This document shows, one piece after another, positions 55,391 to 64,000 of a DNA stretch of 64,000 nt. A program made the position numbers and the translations under genes. Origin of the DNA: JABDLO01 sp035327565. Lineage in GTDB: Bacteria > Bacteroidota > Bacteroidia > Chitinophagales > Saprospiraceae. Location of the stretch: the NCBI GenBank assembly GCA_035327565.1, contig DAOLDB010000017.1, positions 1-64,000 on the forward strand, written 5' to 3'. Numbering within the stretch: position 1 is the stretch's first letter; every line of letters begins with the position of its first letter. The notes under the pieces were generated by a model. That model was not told the origin of the DNA, made no database searches, and worked only from the letters and a program-made list of their open reading frames with translations.

Positions 55391-56485
55391 TTACTTTTGA
55401 GCTTTACTTACTAAATACCCTGTAATGATAGCAAAAATAATATTGGGAAACCATACACCCAAAAAGGCAGACATGCCCAGATTGCTGGAAAATGTCATAG
55501 AAAACTTACTTAAAACCTCTAACAATGCACCAAGTAATACGCCCATAGCAATATGCAAACCCATTCCTCCTCTCACTTTCTTACTGGCTATGGATGCTCC
55601 TAATATGGTCAAAATGATCAGTGTAACCGGATGTGACGTCCTGCGGTGATATTCAACCAGATATGTTTGGGCTGCATTAATCCCCCGATTGCGTTCTAAA
55701 TTGATAAACTGAAGCAAATCGGGAGTACTCAACATTTCCCTTTGTTTGGTATATCTCACAAAATCATCTGGACCAAAAGGAAGTATAGTGTCCAGATCCT
55801 GATCTGGGAATCTTCCCAATCTTTCTCTCATCCCTTCAATTTGTCTCCATTCATAGCCTTTGAATATCCAGGTGCCGGTAGGTGTATTATATTTTAACCG
55901 GTCGGTTTTCATTACTTTAACCAATCGGCCTTCCTCATCAAAAGTTTCAAGCCGAAAGTGCTGGGCCAGTGAATCAGATGTCCGAAAGTTACGCACATAA
56001 ATTTTTTCTGACGGATTGATATAAAAATGAATGTTCACATGGTCTATCGTTTGTTTATATCCTTTTTTAAAAACTTCATTTTCAAACTCTGTCTTCACTT
56101 TATTGCTGTAAGGGATCAGATAATGATTGCCCAAATAAAGTAAAACAGCCAAAAATCCACCAGCAACAAAATAGGGCACCAATAGCCTGTAATAGCTTAC
56201 CCCTGCACTTAAAATGGGTATTATCTCTGAATCTTTTGCCATACGTGAAGTAAAAAAAATAACCGCTATAAATGTGAACAGAGGCCATAACAAGCCATTA
56301 ATCCAAGGAATAAAAGTGAGAATATATTGCGTAAATATTACCCAGGCACTAACTTCTGCATTAAGGAAATTATCGATTTTTTCAAAAAAATCAATGGTTA
56401 TGGCAATAGTGGTACTCAATAATATTGTAAAAAAAAATGTGCCTAAAAATTTGCGGATGATATATAAATCTATTTTTTTAATCAC
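55391..56485 (-). CDS. lptG: LptF/LptG-family permease for lipopolysaccharide export
   Basis: 364 residues: three N-terminal TMs, a periplasmic jellyroll-like domain (about 130-270) and three C-terminal TMs (HPVTLIILTILGASIASKKVRGG). It works with LptB to extract LPS from the inner membrane. No ATG is in frame upstream; GTG 56485 gives the typical start MIKKIDLYIIRKFLGTFF, better than TTG 56539. It lies after tgt on the same strand, a pairing seen in other Bacteroidota. Assignment to LptG versus LptF is uncertain. Confidence 0.88.
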   Translation of the reverse strand: MIKKIDLYIIRKFLGTFFFTILLSTTIAITIDFFEKIDNFLNAEVSAWVIFTQYILTFIPWINGLLWPLFTFIAVIFFTSRMAKDSEIIPILSAGVSYYRLLVPYFVAGGFLAVLLYLGNHYLIPYSNKVKTEFENEVFKKGYKQTIDHVNIHFYINPSEKIYVRNFRTSDSLAQHFRLETFDEEGRLVKVMKTDRLKYNTPTGTWIFKGYEWRQIEGMRERLGRFPDQDLDTILPFGPDDFVRYTKQREMLSTPDLLQFINLERNRGINAAQTYLVEYHRRTSHPVTLIILTILGASIASKKVRGGMGLHIAMGVLLGALLEVLSKFSMTFSSNLGMSAFLGVWFPNIIFAIITGYLVSKAQK

Positions 56486-56550
56486 TTGCTTATTAATGAT
56501 TTTAATAAATTTAACGCATAGAACCTGAAAAAGCTGCAAAATAAATCAGG

Positions 56551-57681
56551 TCAGAGACGGTTGGAGATGACCGGAATGATCTCTTCCTTCCATTTACGAA
56601 AGTCTCCCTTCATAATCTGTGCTCTGGCTTCACGCACCAAATCCAGAAAAAATGATAGATTTTGTAAAGTTGCAATCTGGTATCCCAACATTTCCTTCAC
56701 ATGAAAAAGATGTCTGATATATGCCTTTGAAAATTGAAGACTGGCAGGTGAAGTACTGGAGTCCGTAAGTGGGGAATAATCCTCCTTCCATTTCGCGTTC
56801 TTAATATTAATAATTCCATTCCAGGTATAAAGGAGTCCATGTCGTGCATTCCTTGAAGGTAAAACACAATCAAACATGTCTATACCCAATGCTATACTCT
56901 CCAGAATATTTTCAGGCAACCCTACTCCCATAAGATATCGGGGTTTATCCTTGGGCAGGATTTCGGTAACAATGTCAGTCATTGAGTACATTGCATCATG
57001 AGGCTCACCCACTGAAAGCCCTCCAATAGCGTTGATATCACAGCCTCGTTGGGCCACAAAGTATGCTGATTCCTTTCTCAATTCAGGATAAGTACTCCCC
57101 TGGACAATAGGTGCAAAAATTTGTTCAAAACCGTATAGAGGTTCATTTTTCCTGTCATCCTCTATACAACGCAGTAACCAATTGTGGGTTAATTCCATGG
57201 ATTTTCTTGCATAGTTGAGCTCACAGGGATAAGGGGTGCATTCATCAAATGCCATCATAATATCCGCACCCATGCTACGCTGTATATCCATAATGTTTTC
57301 AGGTGTAAATATATGTTTTGAACCATCTATATGGGACCTGAAAACCACACCACTTTCACTAATTTTTCGCATTCCACTAAGCGAATAAACCTGATAGCCC
57401 CCACTATCCGTCAGTATAGGCCTGTTCCAATTCATAAATTGATGTAATCCTCCCGCTTTTTCTATCACATGTACGCCGGGACGGAGATACAAATGATAAG
57501 TATTGCTTAATATAATCTGAGCATTTATGATTTCTTTTAATTCAGATTGATGCACACCCTTTACTGTAGCTTGTGTTCCCACAGGCATAAACACAGGAGT
57601 ATCGATGGAACCGTGAGCAGTTTCCAATCTGCCTGCTCTTGCCTTACTCGCCTTGTCTGTCTGAAAAATGGTAAATTTCAT
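56551..57681 (-). CDS. tgt: tRNA-guanine transglycosylase lacking zinc ligands
   Basis: Base exchange of guanine for preQ1 at tRNA position 34. TIM-barrel motifs are intact: DSGGYQVYSLSGMRKI (catalytic Asp region), HIFTPENIMDIQRSMGADIMMAFDEC, GGLSVGEP and FDCVLPSRNARHG (nucleophile Asp). But the C-terminal zinc motif C-x-C-x2-C, expected after the SPL segment, is replaced by DSSTSPASLQFSKAY, and the His of the usual HNL motif is Gln (LQNLSFF). 376 residues, normal length. ATG overlaps rodA's TGA by 1 bp. Confidence 0.95.
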   Translation of the reverse strand: MKFTIFQTDKASKARAGRLETAHGSIDTPVFMPVGTQATVKGVHQSELKEIINAQIILSNTYHLYLRPGVHVIEKAGGLHQFMNWNRPILTDSGGYQVYSLSGMRKISESGVVFRSHIDGSKHIFTPENIMDIQRSMGADIMMAFDECTPYPCELNYARKSMELTHNWLLRCIEDDRKNEPLYGFEQIFAPIVQGSTYPELRKESAYFVAQRGCDINAIGGLSVGEPHDAMYSMTDIVTEILPKDKPRYLMGVGLPENILESIALGIDMFDCVLPSRNARHGLLYTWNGIINIKNAKWKEDYSPLTDSSTSPASLQFSKAYIRHLFHVKEMLGYQIATLQNLSFFLDLVREARAQIMKGDFRKWKEEIIPVISNRL

Positions 57682-59081
57682 CAGCGGCTTAAATCCATTT
57701 TCAATAAAGTAGCTATCAAGAAGGTAAACCCTAAAAGCGAGGATCCCCCTTTACTCAACATAGGAAGAGGGATACCTATCACCGGCATAAGTCCCATTGT
57801 CATGGCAATATTAATAAAAAAGTGAATAAAAATAATTCCGGCAACACAATAGGCATAATTCTGTATAAATGGTGATTTTGCTCTTTCGGCGATCACTGTG
57901 ATTCGTATCATTAAAACCACAAAAATGACTATAATTCCTAAACTCCCAATAAAACCCTGCTCTTCACCCACCGTACTAAATATAAAATCTGTGGTTTGCT
58001 CCGGCACATAATTAAGTTTAGTCATTGTACCATCCAAAAACCCTTTACCCTGAAATCCACCCGATCCAATAGCCATCTTGGATTGGATAATATTATATAA
58101 AGAGCCTCTGGGGTCACATAATTCTGGCCTCAACCATACATTGATACGATCTTGCTGGTGAGGTTGAAGAATGTTTTCAAAGGCATAATTTGAACCAAAT
58201 CCAAAACCTACAGCTAAAACCGTTGCCACTGAAACCAGGATGAGTAGCTTAAAATTTCTTCTTCTGAATTGGGAAAAAAGAAAAAAGAACATCACTATAC
58301 CCGCTATGAGCAAAGAATAATAGGGATTGATGTGGAGGACAATAAATAAAACCAATGATACGCCGAACAGTGTAATCAATTGATGTCGCATCGGCATAGG
58401 ACTATTAAAAAGTAAAATCACAAATGCAACAAGCAATACTAAAATACTCACCTCAACAGGTCCAATGATCAGAGACATCACAAATATGGCTATAAAGCTA
58501 AAACCAAGTATATAAAATATTGGAGATAGTCCCCGCCTGTACAACAGTAAGAAAAATGAAGTAAAAGTTATTGCAGAACCAGCATCGGGTTGCATCATGA
58601 TGAGTATGACCGGTATTCCAATAATTGTCATGCTGGTCGCCAAAGTACGCAGCGAACCTACATTGCTTTTGTAGTAACTGATATAACTGGATAGGGCTAT
58701 AGCCGTTGCAAACTTTGTAAATTCCGAAGGCTGAATGGAAAAACCTGAAAAACTAAACCATGCTTTTGCACCTTTAATTTCTGAGCCAAAGATCAGGACG
58801 GCTACTAAAGAAAGTAAACTCAAAACATATATGGGATATGCAAAAGTGTTCCAAAACTTCCAATCTATGGTCAAACAAATAATAAAAAGTATAATGGCCC
58901 CTCCCAACCAAATGGTTTGCTTTCCTATTTGAGTCGAAAAATCAAGAAAGGCATAAGGATGATCAGGATGAAACTCAACAGAATACAACATGAGCCAGCC
59001 TGTAACCAAAAGACTCAGATAAAGGGACAGCGTGAGCCAATCTATTCCCTTATTCCTTCCAGATGAAGCAATCTGACTCAT
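57681..59081 (-). CDS. rodA: RodA-type SEDS peptidoglycan polymerase
   Basis: 466 residues, ten TM segments. SEDS motifs: FSGFSIQPSEFTKFATAIALS, MMQPDAGSA, GSGGFQGKGFLDG and TDFIFSTVGEEQGFIG, and the C-terminal GMPVIGIPLPMLSKGGSS-like LMPVIGIPLPMLSKGGSS. It polymerises lipid II for cell elongation together with PBP2. Other elongation genes (mreB, pbp2) are not in the window. Overlaps tgt by 1 bp. Confidence 0.95.
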   Translation of the reverse strand: MSQIASSGRNKGIDWLTLSLYLSLLVTGWLMLYSVEFHPDHPYAFLDFSTQIGKQTIWLGGAIILFIICLTIDWKFWNTFAYPIYVLSLLSLVAVLIFGSEIKGAKAWFSFSGFSIQPSEFTKFATAIALSSYISYYKSNVGSLRTLATSMTIIGIPVILIMMQPDAGSAITFTSFFLLLYRRGLSPIFYILGFSFIAIFVMSLIIGPVEVSILVLLVAFVILLFNSPMPMRHQLITLFGVSLVLFIVLHINPYYSLLIAGIVMFFFLFSQFRRRNFKLLILVSVATVLAVGFGFGSNYAFENILQPHQQDRINVWLRPELCDPRGSLYNIIQSKMAIGSGGFQGKGFLDGTMTKLNYVPEQTTDFIFSTVGEEQGFIGSLGIIVIFVVLMIRITVIAERAKSPFIQNYAYCVAGIIFIHFFINIAMTMGLMPVIGIPLPMLSKGGSSLLGFTFLIATLLKMDLSR

Positions 59082-59089
59082 AGGCTACC

Positions 59090-59494
59090 TCAATAAACAA
59101 GTTCTGCAATTTTTATATTATCCATTACTGGAATGGCCGTTGGAAATTCTTTCTTTAACTCTTGTAAAAAACTCTGTAAGCTAATCTTGTCCTCATAAGC
59201 TCCAGCCTTTACTTTGTAATAAGGACTTTCATGCTCCCAGTTGACCGGTATATCCGGGTATAAACTCATGAAGCGTGCTCTTGCCGCCTCCATATTTCTT
59301 CGGTTGTTGGTAGTTATAATCTGAATTCGCCATCCACGAATGGACTCTTTCATTCTGTTGGCAGCAATGTATTGCTGCATCATTCTGCTCACTGACTCTT
59401 CTTCATAAACTTTTATTGTCTGGCCATGTACGTTTGTAGATATAAACTCTGTACATACTAAAATAATCATCCATACAATCATTGATCTACCCAT
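59090..59494 (-). CDS. Secreted SPOR-domain protein
   Basis: 134 residues. Signal peptide (SMIVWMIILVCTEFISTNVHGQ) followed by a helical linker and a SPOR-like domain (about 55-134: GWRIQIITTNNRRNMEAARARF, YYKVKAGAYEDKISLQSFLQELKKEFPTAI), which would bind denuded peptidoglycan glycan strands. Ends 8 bp before the rodA ATG, so it is probably translated together with rodA. Confidence 0.85.
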   Translation of the reverse strand: MGRSMIVWMIILVCTEFISTNVHGQTIKVYEEESVSRMMQQYIAANRMKESIRGWRIQIITTNNRRNMEAARARFMSLYPDIPVNWEHESPYYKVKAGAYEDKISLQSFLQELKKEFPTAIPVMDNIKIAELVY

Positions 59495-59571
59495 TTCCCA
59501 TTTATCTTTTTATTAAAACAAATTTACGATCTTTTGAAGTGGAATGCACAATCTAATAAATCAAAAACAAA

Positions 59572-60231
59572 TTATGATTCCTGCAATATTTTTATAGACG
59601 AAGAGGTTCCAATCCGACTGGCTCCGGCTTCTATAAATTGTAATACCTGATCTCTGGTTTTAATCCCACCGGAAGCTTTAATCTTCACTTTGTCTCCCAC
59701 AACGTTTTTCATTATCATGATATCCTCTATACTTGCCCCTCGAGTTCCGAATCCGGTTGATGTCTTTAAAAAATGAACCTCTTCTTCCATACAAATATTG
59801 CTCAATATCTCAATTTCATTGACTGTTAAGTAGCAGGTTTCCAATATAATTTTCAAAACGACACTCTTAATGCCCGAGGCGGTTACCAGGCTATTGATTT
59901 CGTTTCTGATATATTCGTAATCAGCATTCTTTATCGCATTGACATTCACCACTACATCGATTTCATCTGCACCTGCATCGGCTACTTTCATCAATTCATC
60001 AACCTTTGTATTGGTCTTACCAAAGCCAAATGGAAAACCGGCTACAGAAATGACTTTAACTTTTGAAGAAGACAACATACGCTTTGCGGGATCAATATAA
60101 TAGGGAGGAATACACACTCCAAAAAATCCATATTCCATAGCATCCGCACAAAGCCTTTGTATATCCTGAAGGGTGGTTCTTGGTTGCAATACAGTATGGT
60201 CAATATAGTGGGCAAGACTGTGATTGTTCAT
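59572..60231 (-). CDS. deoC: Deoxyribose-phosphate aldolase
   Basis: 219 residues. Reversible cleavage of 2-deoxyribose-5-phosphate to acetaldehyde and glyceraldehyde-3-phosphate. Typical motifs: YIDHTVLQP, GVCIPPYYI, VAGFPFG, the DEIDVVVNVNAIK catalytic Asp and the Schiff-base lysine segment VKIKASGGIKT. Complete, cytoplasmic, probably monocistronic. Confidence 0.96.
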   Translation of the reverse strand: MNNHSLAHYIDHTVLQPRTTLQDIQRLCADAMEYGFFGVCIPPYYIDPAKRMLSSSKVKVISVAGFPFGFGKTNTKVDELMKVADAGADEIDVVVNVNAIKNADYEYIRNEINSLVTASGIKSVVLKIILETCYLTVNEIEILSNICMEEEVHFLKTSTGFGTRGASIEDIMIMKNVVGDKVKIKASGGIKTRDQVLQFIEAGASRIGTSSSIKILQES

Positions 60232-60366
60232 GTTTTAATGGTTATTTTCGGGATGACATTGCATGAAACACAATACGAAGCAATGTACTTAATTTGCTTT
60301 ATTAACTAAAGGAATTGATACATTATTACTATATTAAAGAGAAAAAATCTGGAACAAAATATCGAC

Positions 60367-60975
60367 TCAGTATAAAACGATATCTACTAATTTCAAACCC
60401 TTGTTAAACACTGACAGAAAAGCATCGATTTCTGTTCTCCTCCTATGCCTGTACAATGCCAGATAAATACCCCGACCTTCTACACTAAAATCTTCTAATT
60501 CCATCATAGTATCACCGAATTGCTCAATCAGAATGATGCGCATTCGATTGATATTTTCAGAACTGACAATAAAACGTTTATCAAATCCGGAATGTACTTT
60601 TGACCAATCTCCTGAAGAAAAAACATGACCCATACGGCTTAAAGAACTTCTGGGTTCTACCTTGAAGGATGGAAAATCAAACCGTCTACATTCATATATA
60701 AATACCGTAGTATTTCGATTCCCTTTTCCGGGCACATCTATTATATGTACATACAATTGTTCAGCAATCAACTCTTTAAACAAATATCCCCGGACTTCTT
60801 TACCTGTTGAAGAATTCCACCATCCCATAGATTTTATATCCTGCGGAAATTGATGTACAGCCATTCTGTTCCTGAAAGCAAATCCACCCTTAGAGGCAAA
60901 CGATTCTAATTCTTTTAGTCTCTTGTTTTTGAAAAACTTATCCCCTAATTGTTGGATTATGCCCGGAATCGCCAT
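60367..60975 (-). CDS. Conserved hypothetical cytoplasmic protein
   Basis: 202 residues, no signal or TM. Some resemblance to DUF3137-type C-terminal parts: a GNRNTTVFIYECRRFDFPSFKV strand, SKVHSGFDKRFIVSSEN and a final amphipathic half. Function unknown. Located between secA and deoC on the same strand with about 100 bp or more on each side. Confidence 0.7.
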   Translation of the reverse strand: MAIPGIIQQLGDKFFKNKRLKELESFASKGGFAFRNRMAVHQFPQDIKSMGWWNSSTGKEVRGYLFKELIAEQLYVHIIDVPGKGNRNTTVFIYECRRFDFPSFKVEPRSSLSRMGHVFSSGDWSKVHSGFDKRFIVSSENINRMRIILIEQFGDTMMELEDFSVEGRGIYLALYRHRRRTEIDAFLSVFNKGLKLVDIVLY

Positions 60976-61077
60976 AACAATTTGTCTGATTATTTAAACT
61001 ATATTTTACGATTAGTGAGCAAACTTCCCAGGTTCAATATAGAAAATTGAAACCAAAAGCAATCATTGATTTTTTTC

Positions 61078-64000
61078 TTATTTTCCATGGCAATATTTGT
61101 ATTTCTTTCCACTTCCACAAGGGCAAGGTTCATTCCTGCCAATTTTCCTTTCCATTCTGACGAAAGTTTCTGCTTTTTGAGGGCTGCTACTCACTCCTTC
61201 AGCCGCGCTTCTCATGGCCTGCTCCTCCCGGCTTGTTTTGACTTTGGTCAGATCTGTTTTCTGTTCTCTGGCCTCCTGCAATCCCTGGCCCATATCAATC
61301 ATCAATTTTCCTCCTATCAAATATGAGGAGACCTCATAATTGATCTTGTAAATGAGTTGTTCGAACAAATTAAAGGCTTCCATCTTGTAAATGACTAAAG
61401 GGTCTTTCTGTTCAAACGAAGCAGACTGTACCGAATCTTTCAGTTCATCCATACTCCTGAGATGTTCTTTCCAGGCTTCATCAAGTAATGCCAGGGTAAC
61501 CGCTTTCTCAATATCCCGCATAATACTTTTTCCCTTGGATTCAACTGCCTCTTTCAGGTCTGCTGAAATCGGTAAAGGATTCTGCCGTCCATCAGTATAA
61601 GGTATTGCAATCCTTTTGTATCGGTGGCCTTCATTGTCATGTACTCTTTTAATCACCGGGAAGAGAATCTGCAATATCTGTTCAGACTTGCGGGAGTAAT
61701 ATTCTTTGAATTCCTGAGTAAACAATTCTTTGACTTCTTCTTCATCGGCTTCCATAAAAGTAGCTGCATCCAGTACGGGATCCAAACTAAGGATTTGTAG
61801 ACATGCATTCCTGAAAGCGTCATAATTTCCCTGAGTCTTACCTTCGGTCACTATAGACTCTATAATCCCATCAAACATATTGTTAAGGTCTACTGAGAGG
61901 CGTTTTCCCTCTAACGCATTTTTTCGTTTTCGATAGATTGCTTCTCTTTGAATGTTCATCACATCATCGTATTCCAGCAACCGCTTTCGAATACCAAAAT
62001 TATTTTCTTCCACTTTTTTCTGGGCTCTTTCGATGGATTTGGTTACCATGGAATGCTGTATTACTTCTCCATCTTTATGTCCCAACCTATCCATCATTTT
62101 GGCTATTCGTTCCGATTGAAACAATCGCATCAGATTATCCTCAAGGGAAACATAAAACTGTGAGGATCCGGGATCGCCCTGCCTTCCTGCCCTTCCCCTC
62201 AACTGTCTGTCTACACGTCTAGAGTCATGCCTCTCTGTGGCAATAATGGCCAAACCTCCTGCTTGCTTAACTTCAGATGATATTTTGATATCCGTACCCC
62301 GCCCGGCCATATTGGTGGCAATGGTGACATGGCCGGCTTTTCCTGCTTCTGCTACAATTTCTGCTTCCCTTTGATGTTGCTTGGCATTCAATACATTGTG
62401 TCTGATACTTCTCAAATTAAGCATCCTGCTTAATAATTCAGATATCTCCACCGAAGTGGTACCTACCAATACCGGCCTTCCTTTGGAGGTGAGATTCTGA
62501 ATTTCTTCAATTACAGCATTAAACTTCTCCCGGGCCGTTTTAAAAACGAGATCCTCAAGGTCTAGGCGAACAACAGGTCGGTTGGTAGGAATTACAACCA
62601 CATCCAGCTTATAAATTTCCCAAAATTCTCCTGCCTCTGTTTCAGCCGTACCTGTCATACCGGCCAGCTTATGATACATTCTGAAATAATTCTGAAGAGA
62701 AATGGTGGCATAAGTCTGGGTTATATTTCCAACATCTACATTCTCTTTGGCTTCAATGGCCTGGTGCAATCCATCAGAATACCGCCGCCCCTCCATCATC
62801 CTTCCGGTTTGCTCGTCCACTATTTTTACCTGACCTTCAATCACAACATATTCCTGATCTTTTTCAAATAGTGTATATGCTTTTAGCAATTGACTTACTG
62901 AATGCAATCGACGGCTTTTGATAGAGTAGTCCTGAATAAGTACCTCTCTTTCCTCGCGAAGCTTTACCCCTTCGGTTTCTTCTTTTTCAGCTAGAATCTG
63001 CATCTCCAGTGCAATGTCAGGCATGATAAAAAAATTGGGATCCTCTTCACCGCGTGACAAATACTCTATCCCTTTGTCAGTCAGTTCTACATTCCTGTTC
63101 TTTTCATCGATGGTAAAAAGTAATGGTTCATCAACCAAATGCATATTTTTATTCTGCTCTTGCATATAAAAATTCTCAGCTTTCTGCAGCATTACCTTTA
63201 CCCCTTCTTCACTTAAAAACTTTATCAATGGTCTGGACTTAGGTAAGGCTTTATAAGCCCTCAGCAACGCCATCCCAGCCTCCCCTTCTTCATGCCCGGT
63301 TCTACCTTCCTTAAAGTGTTTTTTGGCTTCAGCCAGATAATCTACAGCCAACTTTCTCTGCGCCCCAAATAATCGTAATATTTTGGGATTCAATGCATTA
63401 TATTCCTGTTCTTCTGAACCTTCCGGTACTGGCCCGGATATAATCAGTGGAGTACGCGCATCATCGATGAGCACACTGTCTACCTCATCAATGATTGCAA
63501 AATGATGTTTGCCCTGAACCAGGTCAATGGTCGATCTCACCATATTATCCCTGAGATAATCAAAGCCAAACTCATTATTGGTTCCATAAGTGATATCACA
63601 ACGGTAAGCATTGATTCTCGCCTGGGAATGTGGTCTATATTTGTCGATACAATCCACAGTAAGGAACAAAAATTCAAAGATAGGCCCAACCCACTCCTGA
63701 TCCCTTCGAGCCAGGTAATCATTGACCGTAACTATATGTACTCCCTGACCCGACAAACCATTGAGATAAGCAGGGAGTGTTGCCACTAATGTTTTACCCT
63801 CCCCGGTAGCCATCTCAGCGATCTTTCCATCGTGCAACACCATACCACCGATTAATTGGACATCATAATGCAACATATTCCATGTGATATCCCCACCAGC
63901 GGCTTTCCATTGGTTTGCCCATATGGCTTTATTACCAGATATTTTTATATAACTACTGGATGCAGCCAATGTCCTGTCATGGTCAGTTGCTGTTACCTCA
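61078..64000 (-). CDS. secA: SecA preprotein translocase ATPase, partial (N-terminus outside)
   Basis: The frame runs off the right edge; about 140 N-terminal residues are missing. Motor motifs are visible: Walker A ATGEGKTLVATLP, EVDSVLIDDARTPLIISG, the SF2 helicase segments VGTTSVEISELL and ATNMAGRGTDIKI, and RQLRGRAGRQGDPGS. The C-terminus has the zinc-binding IGRNEPCPCGSGKKYKYCHGK. A roughly 130-residue stretch after the DEAD-like motif is typical of Bacteroidota SecA (long form). A TTG near the edge is inside the frame and not the true start. Confidence 0.98.
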   Translation of the reverse strand, partial: EVTATDHDRTLAASSSYIKISGNKAIWANQWKAAGGDITWNMLHYDVQLIGGMVLHDGKIAEMATGEGKTLVATLPAYLNGLSGQGVHIVTVNDYLARRDQEWVGPIFEFLFLTVDCIDKYRPHSQARINAYRCDITYGTNNEFGFDYLRDNMVRSTIDLVQGKHHFAIIDEVDSVLIDDARTPLIISGPVPEGSEEQEYNALNPKILRLFGAQRKLAVDYLAEAKKHFKEGRTGHEEGEAGMALLRAYKALPKSRPLIKFLSEEGVKVMLQKAENFYMQEQNKNMHLVDEPLLFTIDEKNRNVELTDKGIEYLSRGEEDPNFFIMPDIALEMQILAEKEETEGVKLREEREVLIQDYSIKSRRLHSVSQLLKAYTLFEKDQEYVVIEGQVKIVDEQTGRMMEGRRYSDGLHQAIEAKENVDVGNITQTYATISLQNYFRMYHKLAGMTGTAETEAGEFWEIYKLDVVVIPTNRPVVRLDLEDLVFKTAREKFNAVIEEIQNLTSKGRPVLVGTTSVEISELLSRMLNLRSIRHNVLNAKQHQREAEIVAEAGKAGHVTIATNMAGRGTDIKISSEVKQAGGLAIIATERHDSRRVDRQLRGRAGRQGDPGSSQFYVSLEDNLMRLFQSERIAKMMDRLGHKDGEVIQHSMVTKSIERAQKKVEENNFGIRKRLLEYDDVMNIQREAIYRKRKNALEGKRLSVDLNNMFDGIIESIVTEGKTQGNYDAFRNACLQILSLDPVLDAATFMEADEEEVKELFTQEFKEYYSRKSEQILQILFPVIKRVHDNEGHRYKRIAIPYTDGRQNPLPISADLKEAVESKGKSIMRDIEKAVTLALLDEAWKEHLRSMDELKDSVQSASFEQKDPLVIYKMEAFNLFEQLIYKINYEVSSYLIGGKLMIDMGQGLQEAREQKTDLTKVKTSREEQAMRSAAEGVSSSPQKAETFVRMERKIGRNEPCPCGSGKKYKYCHGK

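Noticed and set aside
1..64000. tRNA or rRNA genes, insertion sequences, prophage
   Set aside because: No cloverleaf-like segment, rRNA stretch, transposase or integrase was recognised in any intergenic region by eye; a tRNA search program would be needed to exclude them fully.

Overview
The window looks like chromosomal DNA of a free-living member of the Bacteroidota, probably the Saprospirales/Saprospiraceae side of the phylum (inference from gene style; no rRNA is present to prove it). The evidence is a type IX secretion (T9SS) component of the PorW/SprE family, a giant SdrD-repeat protein with a T9SS-type C-terminal tail, a TonB-dependent receptor with a carboxypeptidase-like N-domain, many SPII lipoproteins, low GC, and several -7 boxes of the TAnnTTTG type typical of the Bacteroidota primary sigma factor. 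I see no tRNA, rRNA, CRISPR, IS element or prophage; the gene content is mostly core plus some accessory enzymes.

Layout. 1-9.3 kb: the catalytic end of a secreted subtilase, a DinD-like protein, NADP-type glutamate dehydrogenase, a TonB receptor coupled to a beta-helix surface lipoprotein, and a small lipoprotein. 9.3-14.2 kb: an amino-sugar cluster (NagX/HGSNAT-like membrane acyltransferase, GH20 beta-hexosaminidase, UPF0309 SIS protein) with a decayed PIN-domain toxin fragment next to the SIS gene. 14.2-24 kb: a GNAT/FemAB-like protein, a fatty acid hydroxylase family protein, an Opp/Dpp-like importer operon (binding protein and two enlarged permeases, no ATPase beside them), a TIGR01777 epimerase, a HAD phosphatase, an M23 peptidase and a CPBP-like membrane protein. 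24-31.6 kb: PorW/SprE, then a tightly overlapped bactofilin-AtpZ-AtpI-like-BCCP operon, a duplicated lipocalin-like protein, a DUF5777 barrel and a bacilliredoxin. 31.6-36.7 kb: a 1680-residue protein with ten SdrD_B-like repeats. 37-44 kb: glyA, a small lipoprotein, an HU gene with a clear promoter and terminator, a split transketolase, and lutABC for lactate oxidation. 44-51.8 kb: a GH78-like lipoprotein, then a two-component system bracketed by two vanadium-haloperoxidase/PAP2-like enzymes. 51.9-64 kb: a CPA2 antiporter with a USP-like tail, a Tat-signal aminotransferase, lptG-tgt-rodA-SPOR, deoC, an unknown gene and the 3' part of secA.

The most interesting unit is 46.6-51.8 kb. Response regulator, histidine kinase and haloperoxidase 1 are packed head to tail on the minus strand. 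Haloperoxidase 2 is divergent, and the shared intergenic region carries a perfect 7-bp direct repeat with an 11-bp period, the geometry expected for an OmpR/PhoB-type regulator, upstream of a perfect -7 box that lacks a good -33 box. Other points worth a second look are a tRNA-guanine transglycosylase lacking all four canonical zinc ligands, the amino-sugar cluster with a candidate NagS-like SIS protein, and the PIN pseudogene. Many starts were moved from upstream non-ATG codons to internal ATGs (or one GTG) because these place a signal peptide or family-typical N-terminus correctly.
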